The notes under the pieces: model-generated
What the model was told of the DNA's origin: nothing
The model's input: only the letters and a program-made list of their open reading frames with translations
Databases searched by the model: none
Translations under genes and position numbers: made by a program
Shown: positions 34,503-42,586 of the stretch, piece after piece
Layout of the letters: each line of letters starts with the position of its first letter
Position numbering within the stretch: the stretch's first letter is position 1
NCBI GenBank assembly: GCA_017484095.1
Contig: JAFUTU010000054.1
Location: 20,329-84,328, forward strand
Source of the DNA: Ruminococcus sp.
Lineage (GTDB): Bacteria > Bacillota > Clostridia > Oscillospirales > Ruminococcaceae
DNA length: 64,000 nucleotides
Direction of reading: 5' to 3'

Positions 34503-35438
34503 ATGAAACTTAGAAGGATTTTCGCAGGCATGGCAGCTTCTGCTATAGCTATGTCAACAATGTCGATCGCTGCTTCTGCAAGTGATGCTTATATTGGTGC
34601 TATCATGGGCTACAAGAATAGCACTGTAGTTGACGATAACACAGGTGAGCCTTATGCAGACGGTGACAACGGTGCACAGTTCTTTGATACAGGTGAGGAC
34701 GTTAATCCTCAGGGCCTTAAATTTAAAAATGCTGAGGTTGACCTTGTAAACGGAGGAACATACACTATCAGTGTACAGGCTCCTGAAGAGAGCGGTTTTA
34801 ATGCTACCAACACATTTACTGTTCTTGGTGTTTATATCAAGGACGCAGCAGGCGTTAACGATATCGACAACGGTCAGAAGAATGTTGCAGGTGCAGTTGA
34901 TGAGGATGAGGGAGATGTTGACGAGCAGATCCCGGTTGAAGTTTCTATCGACAAGATCGCGTTCGATGGCAACGAGGTCACCGGTTTTGACTGGAATGCA
35001 AACTATGGCGCTTATGTTATGGACGATCAGTTGAAGATAGAGCTTGTAAATATCTGGAATGGCGATATCAGTGACAACGATCTTATGGATGAGGCTAAGA
35101 AGACAACTTCCAAGCTCGGCGCTCCTCAGAAGGAAATTGAGATCACCTTTACCGTAAAGCCCAGAACCGATGGCAACGGTGGCGATAACTCTTCTTCTAA
35201 TTCTTCGACTGACAGCTCGACAGCAGGCAATGATTCTTCCTCTACATCATCTACAGGCTCAACAACATCTACTACTGGCACAACCAAGACCGGTACAAAC
35301 AATGCAGGCGGCACAACCGCGGCAGCAGGCGGCAGCGATGCTACCGACACACAGGCAGCTACAGGTGCTACAGCTGGTCTTGTATTTGCAGGTATAGCTC
35401 TTGCAGGTGCAGCAGTTGTTATCTCAAAGAGAAAATAA
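34503..35438 (+). CDS. Secreted, probably surface-anchored protein
   Basis: The 311-residue product has a signal peptide (MKLRRIFAGMAASAIAMSTM, cleavage likely after ASASA or nearby). A globular, acidic and Gly/Asn-rich part runs to about residue 225. A Ser/Thr-rich low-complexity linker of about 60 residues follows, and then a C-terminal hydrophobic helix with a basic tail (SKRK). This is the layout of a sortase-anchored protein, but no clear LPxTG is present; the pre-helix sequence reads QAATGATAG. A simple membrane anchor is equally possible. Its own promoter and terminator flank it. Function is unknown. Confidence 0.8.
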   Translation: MKLRRIFAGMAASAIAMSTMSIAASASDAYIGAIMGYKNSTVVDDNTGEPYADGDNGAQFFDTGEDVNPQGLKFKNAEVDLVNGGTYTISVQAPEESGFNATNTFTVLGVYIKDAAGVNDIDNGQKNVAGAVDEDEGDVDEQIPVEVSIDKIAFDGNEVTGFDWNANYGAYVMDDQLKIELVNIWNGDISDNDLMDEAKKTTSKLGAPQKEIEITFTVKPRTDGNGGDNSSSNSSTDSSTAGNDSSSTSSTGSTTSTTGTTKTGTNNAGGTTAAAGGSDATDTQAATGATAGLVFAGIALAGAAVVISKRK

Positions 35439-35457
35439 TCTCTGACTCAGTACATTT

Positions 35458-35487
35458 AGAGACTCGCTTTTGGCGGGTCTCTTTTTT
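35458..35487 (+). terminator. Rho-independent terminator
   Basis: AGAGACTCGC pairs with GCGGGTCTCT (one wobble) around a 5-base loop, followed by a T-run. Confidence 0.9.
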
Positions 35488-35523
35488 GTGGTGCTTTTGT
35501 GGATAAAAAATTTTCAAAAGCAC

Positions 35524-35552
35524 TAGACAAAAAGAGAAATCTATAGTATAAT
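35524..35552 (+). promoter_or_regulatory. Promoter of rsmD-coaD
   Basis: TAGACA (35524-35529), 17 bases, TATAAT (35547-35552). The start site near 35559 excludes the upstream ATG at 35551 as the rsmD start. Confidence 0.65.
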
Positions 35553-35583
35553 GATTATTACGATAGAATTTTTGGAGCGGTTT

Positions 35584-36138
35584 ATGAGAGTTATTACGGG
35601 TTCATGCAGAGGAAAAAAGCTGAAAACACTTGAAGGTACCGATACAAGACCTACCTCCGATATGGTTAAGGAGGCAGTGTTCTCGATAATCCAGTTCGAA
35701 TTGCCCGAGGCGAATGTGCTTGACCTGTTCGCAGGGAGCGGTCAGCTCGGGATAGAGGCGCTGAGCAGAGGTGCAAAGCATTGTGTTTTCGTTGATAAGA
35801 ATCCCGAGGCTGTGAAGATAGTAAGAGAGAATGTATCTGACTGCGGCTTTGTTAAGCAGTCGAGGATACTTGGAATGGACAGCCCGGAGTATCTTAAAAC
35901 AGCCAAAAGCGGCCTTGATATTGCGTTTGTCGACCCGCCGTACAGAATGGGACTGATAGAAAAGGTGCTGCCGCTGCTGGAGGGCAAGCTCAATGAGGGA
36001 GCTTTCGTTATCTGTGAGCATGAGAGGGAGCTTACACTTCCTGATGAGTTCGGCAGACTGACCCTGCATAAGAGATACAGATATGGTAAGATAGCTCTGA
36101 CAGTATATAAAATACCGATGAAGGACGAGGAAGAATAA
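35584..36138 (+). CDS. rsmD: 16S rRNA (guanine(966)-N(2))-methyltransferase RsmD
   Basis: RsmD methylates G966 of 16S rRNA. From the start at 35584 (MRVITGSCRGKKL, after GGAGCGG) the product has 184 residues, the usual size. Family motifs are TRPTSDMVKEAVFSI near residue 22, the SAM-binding DLFAGSGQLGIEALSRGA near 44, and the catalytic DPPYRMG near 115. The stop overlaps the coaD start. The rsmD-coaD pair is common in Firmicutes. Confidence 0.95.
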   Translation: MRVITGSCRGKKLKTLEGTDTRPTSDMVKEAVFSIIQFELPEANVLDLFAGSGQLGIEALSRGAKHCVFVDKNPEAVKIVRENVSDCGFVKQSRILGMDSPEYLKTAKSGLDIAFVDPPYRMGLIEKVLPLLEGKLNEGAFVICEHERELTLPDEFGRLTLHKRYRYGKIALTVYKIPMKDEEE

Positions 36139-36644
36139 TGAGGATAGCTGTTTGCCCGGGTAGCTTTGACCCTGTTACTCTGGGGCATCTTGATATTATA
36201 AACAGAGCGTCAAAGCTGTTTGACAAGGTGATCGTTCTGGTATCATTCAATGCGAACAAGTCATCGGCGGCTTTTACCGTTAAGGAAAGAATGGAAATGA
36301 TACTTGAAACGACGAGTCACCTTAACAATGTTGTGGTGGATTGCTACAGCGGACTGCTGGCAGATTATCTGAAGCAGACGGGTGCGGTCGCTATAGTTAA
36401 GGGTCTCAGGGCGGTGTCTGACTTTGAGTATGAGTTCCAGATGGCGCTGGCTAACAAGAAGCTTTATGACGGCGCAGAGACTGTCTTTCTGAATACAACG
36501 GGTGAGAATATGTTCCTCTCATCAAGTGTTGTAAAGGAGATCGCAAGCTTCGGCGGCGATATCACAGACTTTGTACCTGCGGCGATAAAGAACAGGATAT
36601 TTGACAGGCTTTTCGATCCGTCTCGGCAAAGGCCTGACCAATAA
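36138..36644 (+). CDS. coaD: Phosphopantetheine adenylyltransferase
   Basis: CoaD makes dephospho-CoA from phosphopantetheine and ATP. The 168-residue product has the nucleotidyl-transfer motif PGSFDPVTLGHLDII near residue 7, KGLRAVSDFEYEFQMA near 89, and the C-terminal SSSVVKEIASFGGD near 132. It is translationally coupled to rsmD by a one-base overlap. Confidence 0.97.
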   Translation: MRIAVCPGSFDPVTLGHLDIINRASKLFDKVIVLVSFNANKSSAAFTVKERMEMILETTSHLNNVVVDCYSGLLADYLKQTGAVAIVKGLRAVSDFEYEFQMALANKKLYDGAETVFLNTTGENMFLSSSVVKEIASFGGDITDFVPAAIKNRIFDRLFDPSRQRPDQ

Positions 36645-36676
36645 ACAAGGAATCAATAACAGAAAGGGTGTTATAA

Positions 36677-37231
36677 ATGGCTGAACAGAAGTTAACTTTG
36701 GAAGAATCGTTTGAGCGTATGGAGGAGGTCCTTGACAAGGCTTCGACTATGCCGTTCTCATCTAAAAAGGTAATAGACGCTGAGCTGATGAGACAGTACA
36801 TAGATGAGGCAAGGATCAATATGCCTGCAGAGATCAGACAGGCACAGGATACTCAACGCGACAGACAGGCTATACTGGCGGAGGCTTCCAAAGAGGCTGA
36901 CGATATAATCAGAAAGGCTAAGGAAGATGCTAAGAAGCTCGTATCTCAGGAGGCTGTTATACAGCAGGCTACCGATTATGCGAAGCAGATAATAGCTGAG
37001 GCTGACAAGCAGGCTGCTGATATAGTAGCTCAGGCAAGAGCTAAGGACAAGGCTATCAAGGAGGCACTTTCGGATAATCTGAACAAGTCTCTGACTGAGG
37101 CTGCAAACATCCTTTCCAAGAGTCTTAAGGACGTTAACGACACAAGGGATGCAGTTTCAAAGCTGAACCCGAATGCAGAAAAGACCGAGAAAAAGGCTGA
37201 AAAGCCTGCAAAGGAAGAAAAGGGTAAGTAA
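36677..37231 (+). CDS. Coiled-coil protein of unknown function
   Basis: The 184-residue product is almost wholly helical and rich in Ala, Lys, Glu and Asp, with a long coiled coil from about residues 60 to 150 (AEASKEADDIIRKAKEDAKK). It ends in a Lys/Glu/Pro tail. It superficially resembles ATP synthase b or V-type H subunits but lacks a membrane segment and ATPase neighbours. Conserved placement after coaD suggests a housekeeping or cell-division-related role, as for DivIVA-like coiled-coil proteins; this is only inference. Confidence 0.78.
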   Translation: MAEQKLTLEESFERMEEVLDKASTMPFSSKKVIDAELMRQYIDEARINMPAEIRQAQDTQRDRQAILAEASKEADDIIRKAKEDAKKLVSQEAVIQQATDYAKQIIAEADKQAADIVAQARAKDKAIKEALSDNLNKSLTEAANILSKSLKDVNDTRDAVSKLNPNAEKTEKKAEKPAKEEKGK

Positions 37232-37243
37232 TAGGCTAAAACT

Positions 37244-37276
37244 AAAACAGCACCGATAACCTCGGTGCTGTTTTTT
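37244..37276. terminator. Bidirectional terminator
   Basis: AAAACAGCACCGA (37244-37256) pairs with TCGGTGCTGTTTT (37262-37274), with A-run and T-run on either side. It separates the coiled-coil gene from converging aroK. Confidence 0.92.
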
Positions 37277-37784
37277 ATCTAGCCTTATAAATCCTGACGA
37301 TCTCGTCCGCTATCTCAACGGGTGAGAGAGAGCCGCTAACTATGCAGTTCGAGTTCGCCTTGTATAGCGGCTTGCGGTATTCGTAACGCTCCAAAAGCTC
37401 CTCACGGGTGGAATTGAAAGCTATAGGGCGGTGAGGGTCGTCCTTTATGCGGCTGTAGCAGGTATCAAAGTCAGTGTCGATGAACACTACAAGGCCTGCG
37501 CTTTTCGCAAGCTTTCCGTTCTTATCACTGAGAAGAGCACCGCCTCCTGTTGCTATTACCTTGCCCTCATTCGCAAGCGCCCCGAGAGACTTTGTTTCAG
37601 TTTCCCTGAAATAAGGCTCTCCTTTTTTTTCAAATATCTCGGGGATAATCATGCCCTCGGTCTGCTCGATATAGGCGTCCAGATCTATGCAGGAGGTGCC
37701 CAGCTTTTTTGAAAGCACCTTTCCGACAGTCGACTTTCCGCAGCCCATAAAACCGCAGAGAAATATAGGTGCTGTATTCATCAC
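37275..37784 (-). CDS. aroK: Shikimate kinase
   Basis: AroK phosphorylates shikimate in aromatic amino acid synthesis. The 169-residue product has Walker A LCGFMGCGKSTVGKVL near residue 9, the shikimate-binding DLDAYIEQ near 35, FRETETKSL near 60, GGGALL near 79 and the lid arginines in DDPHRPIAF near 116. It overlaps the aroE stop by four bases and ends the fabD-ACT-comEB-aroE-aroK run. Confidence 0.96.
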   Translation of the reverse strand: MMNTAPIFLCGFMGCGKSTVGKVLSKKLGTSCIDLDAYIEQTEGMIIPEIFEKKGEPYFRETETKSLGALANEGKVIATGGGALLSDKNGKLAKSAGLVVFIDTDFDTCYSRIKDDPHRPIAFNSTREELLERYEYRKPLYKANSNCIVSGSLSPVEIADEIVRIYKAR

Positions 37785-38626
37785 TTAAAATCCCTTTCAA
37801 CTATCTCTTCCATCTCTGTTATTATGCCTGCGACCTCATCATCGGAGTAGGTGTCGCCGTCCCAGATCTCATGGGCGGATACTGCCTGCCACACGAGCAT
37901 TGCCATTCCTCCGGAGGCTGGCTTGCCTGCTGCACGCGCCTTTTTGATGAGGACTGTCTCGCGCGGGTTGTAGATAACATCGAACACTGCTTTGCTTGCA
38001 GCGATAACATCATCGTTGACGGGGCAGGCATCGCTTTTCGGGTACATTCCGACAGGGCAGGCATTCATCAGCAGATCATAGGTAAGTGAAGTGTCTATCT
38101 CGGTGTTTCTTACTATGTTTATATCAGCATCGCTCTTCATTGAAAGGATCTCTGCCTTTGCCTGCTGCGCAAGAGGGATATCGCTCTCCAGCACTGCTAT
38201 TGTAAGCTGTGCGCCTGCAAGCGCAGATTCTATTGCCATCATTCTGCCTACGCCGCCGCAGCCTATCAGCAAAACTTTTCCTCCAAGTGAAACTCCCATA
38301 GCAGATACAGTTCTGAGAAAGCCGTCACAGTCGGTATTGTAGCCTGTATGTACTGAGGCTTTGCTGTCGATACAGTTGACAGAATTATATCTCTTAGCCG
38401 AATCTGCCAGCTTATCACAGTAGTCGATTATGCCGATCTTGTGAGGGATCGTTATGTTCAGCCCGTCAAGAGAGCGCAGCCTGTCAGCATTTGCCGAAAG
38501 ATCATTCTCTGAGAGTTCTATGATCTCATAGGAGTATTCTCTTCCTCTCAGCCTGAAAAGTCTGTCATGTATCGGCGGAGACATCGTGTGCTTTAAGCTG
38601 CCGCCTAAAAGTGCATATTTTCCCAT
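37781..38626 (-). CDS. aroE: Shikimate dehydrogenase
   Basis: AroE reduces 3-dehydroshikimate with NADPH. The 281-residue product has the substrate site KHTMSPPIHDRLF near residue 13 and the catalytic-Lys motif LNITIPHK near 58. NTDCDGFLRTV follows near 98, then the NADP-binding LLIGCGGVGRMMAIESAL near 118 and GGMAMLVWQAV near 249. It overlaps aroK, making a coupled shikimate pair. Confidence 0.96.
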   Translation of the reverse strand: MGKYALLGGSLKHTMSPPIHDRLFRLRGREYSYEIIELSENDLSANADRLRSLDGLNITIPHKIGIIDYCDKLADSAKRYNSVNCIDSKASVHTGYNTDCDGFLRTVSAMGVSLGGKVLLIGCGGVGRMMAIESALAGAQLTIAVLESDIPLAQQAKAEILSMKSDADINIVRNTEIDTSLTYDLLMNACPVGMYPKSDACPVNDDVIAASKAVFDVIYNPRETVLIKKARAAGKPASGGMAMLVWQAVSAHEIWDGDTYSDDEVAGIITEMEEIVERDFK

Positions 38627-38645
38627 TTTACCATTCCTTTCGGGA

Positions 38646-39134
38646 TCAGAGTTTTATTTTTATCACACTATTTGTAGGTATATATTGCCTGATCTTGACG
38701 CCTGCCATGGAGAACATTCTCTTTGAAGCTATAACACCGTCAGAATCGGGATACTTGTCCTCGCCGTAGACGACTTCCTTTATACCGCTTTGTATAATAG
38801 CCTTGGCGCACTCATTGCAGGGGAACAGTGAGACATATATGCGGGAGTTTTCGAGAGTGCCGCCTGCACGGTTGAGTATGGCATTGAGCTCAGCGTGGCA
38901 GACGAACGGGTATTTCGTATCAAGCGGATCGCCCTCACGTTCCCATGGGAAATCGTCATCGCTCAGACCGATAGGCATACCGTTGTAGCCTACAGAGAGT
39001 ATCTTGTTCTTGTCAGAGACTATGCACGCACCCACCTGAGTGTTAGGGTCCTTGCTGCGCTTTGCCGAAAGCAGCGATATCCCCATAAAGTATTCGTCCC
39101 ATGAAATGTAGTCTGTTCTTTTCAAAGCATACAC
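38646..39134 (-). CDS. dCMP deaminase / ComEB-type cytidine deaminase
   Basis: The 162-residue product has the zinc-dependent deaminase motifs: HAELNAILN near residue 79, with the zinc His and catalytic Glu, and PCNECAKAIIQSG near 105 with two zinc cysteines. The N-terminal MGISLLSAKRSKDPNTQVGA and VGYNGMPIGLSDDDFPW are typical of dCMP deaminases that feed dUMP and dTMP synthesis. It lies 19 bases upstream of aroE, probably by operon packing rather than shared function. Confidence 0.93.
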   Translation of the reverse strand: MYALKRTDYISWDEYFMGISLLSAKRSKDPNTQVGACIVSDKNKILSVGYNGMPIGLSDDDFPWEREGDPLDTKYPFVCHAELNAILNRAGGTLENSRIYVSLFPCNECAKAIIQSGIKEVVYGEDKYPDSDGVIASKRMFSMAGVKIRQYIPTNSVIKIKL

Positions 39135-39201
39135 CTCCAGTTAGAAGCAGTATATCGAGACAGGGTGCAGAAGCGCTCCTGCTCAGTTTTGTGTTATTGG
39201 T

Positions 39202-39570
39202 CTATCTCACGACAGTATATCCGTTGTTTTTAAGCAGGTCAAGGGCTTTGTCAAAATTATCCTTCCTGACGAGAATATAGTCGGTATTGTAGGTAGAAAC
39301 GGCAAAGATACCTATTTTTGCCTTTGTCAGAAGAGCTGCTATAGGTGCGAGAATGCCCACCAGTGAAAAATCGAGCACTCCCTCTATACGAAAGGCTTTC
39401 CAGCCGTCCTCACGGGCAGTGGTGTTTGCAGGGGCGTTCACAGTCTCACATACGAGAGAAAGCTCTTCATCGGTCTGAGAAAGAAAGTAAAAGCCGTTTT
39501 TGACAATATCGCTGTCAAACCTGTCTAGCTTGCATACCGTGAGCTCATATCCGAGAGCCTTTATCTCCAT
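39202..39570 (-). CDS. ACT-domain amino-acid-binding protein
   Basis: The 122-residue product looks like a tandem of two small ACT-like folds, as in ACT_3/ACT_7 (CASTOR-like) proteins. The N-terminal half ends in EDGWKAFRIEGVLDFSLVG, and the C-terminal half contains LAPIAALLTKAKIGIFAVST followed by DYILVRKDNFDKAL. Such proteins bind amino acids as regulators. It starts three bases after fabD, so the two are co-translated. No direct link to lipid synthesis is evident. Confidence 0.85.
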   Translation of the reverse strand: MEIKALGYELTVCKLDRFDSDIVKNGFYFLSQTDEELSLVCETVNAPANTTAREDGWKAFRIEGVLDFSLVGILAPIAALLTKAKIGIFAVSTYNTDYILVRKDNFDKALDLLKNNGYTVVR

Positions 39571-39573
39571 TTG

Positions 39574-40518
39574 TCAGCCCTCTTTCAGTGCCGCAAGGGC
39601 AGCATCAAGGGTAGCATTGTTTTCGATATTGTACGCTGAAGCCTCGGGCAGAGTTTTCTTTACAAGCCCCGTGAGAACCTTGTTAGGTCCAAGCTCTATG
39701 AAGGTGTCAAAGCCTGCAGCCTGTGCAGCTGAAAGCTCAGCTGTGAACTTTACGGGAGATACGATGTGATCTGCAAGTCTCTTTATGATATCTGTGCCTG
39801 AGAAGTCAAGCTCTGCACCTGTAACGTTTGAATAGAAAACAGTCTGCGGTGCTGAGAAAGTAAAGCTCTGTGCCTTTTGTAAAAACTCCTCAGCGGCAGG
39901 GCGCATTATCTTGCTGTGGAATGCGGAAGCAACGTTCAGCTTCACAGCCTTGACTCTTCTTGCGGTGCTTGTCTGCTTGATGAGCTCTGCTGCTGCCTCT
40001 GCAGCTGACGCCTCACCTGCGATGACTGTCTGCGCAGGAGAATTGTAGTTAACAGGCACTATGTAGCCCTCTGTCTGCGCGCAGGCTTTCTCTATCTCTT
40101 CGGGTGTGGGGCCGATGATCGCATACATGACGCCTTCACTGTTCTGAGCGCATTTATCCATAGCTTCAGCCCTTATCTTTATCAGCCTGAAAGCGTCCTC
40201 ATAGCTGAGCATTCCGCTTGCAGCCATTGCAGCATATTCGCCGAGAGAGTGCCCCGCAACTGCGGCAAACTCTATACCCTCCGCCTTTGCAGCCTCAAAT
40301 GCTGCAAGTGAGCACGCCATTATCGCAGGCTGAGAGTTCACTGTCCTGTTGAGCTCCTCCTCGGGGCCTTCAAAGGCTGTCTTTCTGATGTCTGTGCCGA
40401 GTATCTCATTTGCAAGAGAGAACACTTCATCGGCAGAAGGATAACGCTCGCAAAGCTCCTTCGCCATGCCTGCATACTGAGAGCCCTGTCCCGAAAAAAG
40501 AAACAAATTTTTACTCAT
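39574..40518 (-). CDS. fabD: Malonyl-CoA:ACP transacylase
   Basis: FabD loads malonate onto acyl carrier protein. The 314-residue product has the N-terminal FLFSGQGSQYAGM, the active-site GHSLGEYAA with nucleophile Ser91, and ASAFHSKIM near 198 with the catalytic His; LGPNKVLTGL near 286 is typical. It is transcribed away from the large fab operon whose promoter lies in the same 377-base gap. It supplies the one elongation enzyme missing from that operon. Confidence 0.97.
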   Translation of the reverse strand: MSKNLFLFSGQGSQYAGMAKELCERYPSADEVFSLANEILGTDIRKTAFEGPEEELNRTVNSQPAIMACSLAAFEAAKAEGIEFAAVAGHSLGEYAAMAASGMLSYEDAFRLIKIRAEAMDKCAQNSEGVMYAIIGPTPEEIEKACAQTEGYIVPVNYNSPAQTVIAGEASAAEAAAELIKQTSTARRVKAVKLNVASAFHSKIMRPAAEEFLQKAQSFTFSAPQTVFYSNVTGAELDFSGTDIIKRLADHIVSPVKFTAELSAAQAAGFDTFIELGPNKVLTGLVKKTLPEASAYNIENNATLDAALAALKEG

Positions 40519-40739
40519 TTTTCATTCTCCTTATGATATGATTTTTTTAAAACAGCAGATCTGGAATAACACTATTAATTTTAGCATCTGTAGAGAAAAC
40601 ATATGCTCGAAATCACGGGTCAAGATCCATTTGTTTTATCAATTAACCATTGCGAAAATTTTTAAAAATAGGTCATAAACTATTAAATAACGACAGCGAT
40701 TTTGTGAAAAATTCCTTGAAAGTTAAAAGAAAGGTTGAG

Positions 40740-40785
40740 TTGTTAACAATTTGTTATTGAATGAAGACCCGAAAAGCATTATAAT
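40740..40785 (+). promoter_or_regulatory. Promoter of the fatty-acid synthesis operon
   Basis: TTGAAT (40757-40762), 17 bases, TATAAT (40780-40785). A perfect palindrome TTGTTAACAA (40740-40749) sits seven bases upstream of the -35 and could be an operator. The gap 40519-40895 also holds the control region of fabD and a fab leader of about 105 bases. I see no other gene there, and no recognisable FapR site. Confidence 0.7.
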
Positions 40786-40895
40786 AGTAATTGTGGGCGT
40801 ATAGGCTTTGTGCCCTTGCGTATCACATAAACAGTATAACACAAAAAATGCTAAAAGTAAAGAGAGACTTATCATATATCACGGAGGAAAAAGAA

Positions 40896-41903
40896 GTGGC
40901 TGTAAAAACAACAGGTATCGAGATAATCGGAGTTGGGAAGTACCTTCCCGAAATGGTAGCGACAAATGAGGATTTCACTAAGATAGTTGAGACCTCTGAC
41001 GAGTGGATAACCCAGAGAACAGGCATCAAGACCCGTCACATCACAAACGGTGAGCCGACATACTATCTGGGTGCACAGGCTGCAAAGGCAGCTCTTGAAA
41101 GTGCCGGCATCAAGGCTGAGGATATCGACCTTATCGTGGTCACTACATGCACACCTGATTTCTATACTCCTTCTACCGCCTGCCTTATCCAGAGGGAGAT
41201 AGGTGCGTTCGGTTCAATGGCTATAGATATAAACTGTGCGTGCACGGGGTTTGACTACGGTCTTGATATGGTGAGAAGGTACCTTCTCGCTGAGGACGGA
41301 GTAGATACAGTTTTGCTCATAGCTTCCGAGGAGCTTTCAAAGTTTACTGATTATAGCGACAGAGCAAGCTGCATACTGTTCGGTGACGGTTCGGCTGCTT
41401 TTGTGATAAAGAGAAAGAAGGATACGCTCTGGTCATCGTATCTGGGCGCTGACGGCAGCGGAGCAGGCTTCCTTGTGGCAAGGGCTCTCAGATCCGAGAA
41501 TGTGTTCAGAAAGAATAATGACGATTTTGATATGGGTATGCCCGAGACCAAAGAGCATCTTCTTTATCAGGACGGCAAGGAGGTCTACAAGTTCGCAACG
41601 AAGACTCTTGCTGTTGCTGTTGAAAAGGCGTGTGAAAAGGCAGGCATAACACCAGATGAGCTTGCAGCTATAGTTCCTCATCAGGCTAATGTGAGGATAA
41701 TTGAGACAGCTGCAAAGAACCTCGGCGTTTCAATGGATAAAATGGTGGTTTATATAGAACGCTACGGCAACACTTCGTCGGCATCTATACCGATAGCATT
41801 CTGTGATGCAGTTGCCGAGGGCAGAGTTAAAAAGGGCGACAAGGTCTGCTTTGTCGGCTTCGGCGGAGGACTTACCTACGCTGCTATTATATTTGAATAC
41901 TGA
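40896..41903 (+). CDS. fabH: 3-oxoacyl-ACP synthase III (KASIII)
   Basis: FabH starts fatty-acid synthesis by condensing acetyl-CoA with malonyl-ACP. I choose the GTG at 40896 because ACGGAGGA lies just upstream; it gives 335 residues, close to the family norm, while the ATG-initiated extension adds residues unlike FabH. The triad is visible: Cys116 in NCACTGFDYG, His in IVPHQANVRI near 262 and Asn in YGNTSSASIP near 291. The stop overlaps the next start (TGATG). Confidence 0.96.
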   Translation: MAVKTTGIEIIGVGKYLPEMVATNEDFTKIVETSDEWITQRTGIKTRHITNGEPTYYLGAQAAKAALESAGIKAEDIDLIVVTTCTPDFYTPSTACLIQREIGAFGSMAIDINCACTGFDYGLDMVRRYLLAEDGVDTVLLIASEELSKFTDYSDRASCILFGDGSAAFVIKRKKDTLWSSYLGADGSGAGFLVARALRSENVFRKNNDDFDMGMPETKEHLLYQDGKEVYKFATKTLAVAVEKACEKAGITPDELAAIVPHQANVRIIETAAKNLGVSMDKMVVYIERYGNTSSASIPIAFCDAVAEGRVKKGDKVCFVGFGGGLTYAAIIFEY

Positions 41904-42586
41904 TGGCTTCGAGGGTAATTCACTTAGCTATCGCGGCACAGCTTGCAGACAGACTTGGTGTTCGGGATAAAGACAGGTTTTACTTTGGCCATGTGCTGCC
42001 TGATATGATACTCGGTGAGTATGAGATAAGGCTTCCGCTGAAAAAGAAGACGCATTTTTACGCTCTGCTTCCCAGCGGAAGAAAGATCTATGATTTTTAT
42101 AAGTTCTATGATGACTATAAGGATAAGTTCTCGGACGGGCTTTATCTCGGTTACTATGTGCATCTGATTGAGGATAATGTTTTCAGGCAGTATCTTTATT
42201 ATCGGGTAGGGCTTATAAAAAGGCGAGGGGAGCCTGAGCTTCTCGATGAGCTTTACAAGGACTATCATCTGCTCAATCCTATCCTCAGGGAGCGTTTTGA
42301 CATAGCTTTGCCGACAGTTCCGCAGGGACTTGAAGATGAGGAAATATTCAGGCGCTTTGATTTTAAGGTGAGTGAATACCTTGATGAGATGAAGGGCGAC
42401 CTTACTGAGAGACCCGAGGGTGAGCTCAGACATTTTACTCAGGAGCTTATTGGTGAATTTATGGAAGAAGCAGCAGATGTGGTCGTTAAAGAGATGAAGG
42501 CGCTTCAAAACGGAGAGCATTATCTCTCACTTGATGAATATTCGATCGAAAATTACTATAAAGGAGAACTCAGAAATGACTACTAA
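41903..42586 (+). CDS. Zinc-dependent phospholipase C-like protein inside the fab operon
   Basis: The 227-residue product begins SRVIHLAIAAQLADRLGV and continues with FYFGHVLPDMI, KKTHFYAL and YLGYYVHLIEDNVF. This His/Asp spacing resembles the zinc-dependent phospholipase C (Zn_dep_PLPC) fold of intracellular bacterial proteins. There is no signal peptide. It is translationally coupled to fabH and overlaps the fabK start region by 11 bases, so it is firmly part of the operon. A lipid-linked hydrolase role is inferred from family resemblance and context only; the enzyme activity is unproven. Confidence 0.78.
   Translation: MASRVIHLAIAAQLADRLGVRDKDRFYFGHVLPDMILGEYEIRLPLKKKTHFYALLPSGRKIYDFYKFYDDYKDKFSDGLYLGYYVHLIEDNVFRQYLYYRVGLIKRRGEPELLDELYKDYHLLNPILRERFDIALPTVPQGLEDEEIFRRFDFKVSEYLDEMKGDLTERPEGELRHFTQELIGEFMEEAADVVVKEMKALQNGEHYLSLDEYSIENYYKGELRNDY

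Noticed and set aside
40731..40756. Rex site at the fab promoter
   Set aside because: TTGTTAACAATTTGTTAT contains a perfect left half, but the right half agrees at only 3 of 7 positions. I keep only the TTGTTAACAA palindrome.
40791..40895. Longer fabH start at 40791 or the ATG at about 40848
   Set aside because: Position 40791 is only six bases after the -10 box, so it would be at the transcript edge. The GTG at 40896 has the only strong ribosome site and gives the usual FabH length.
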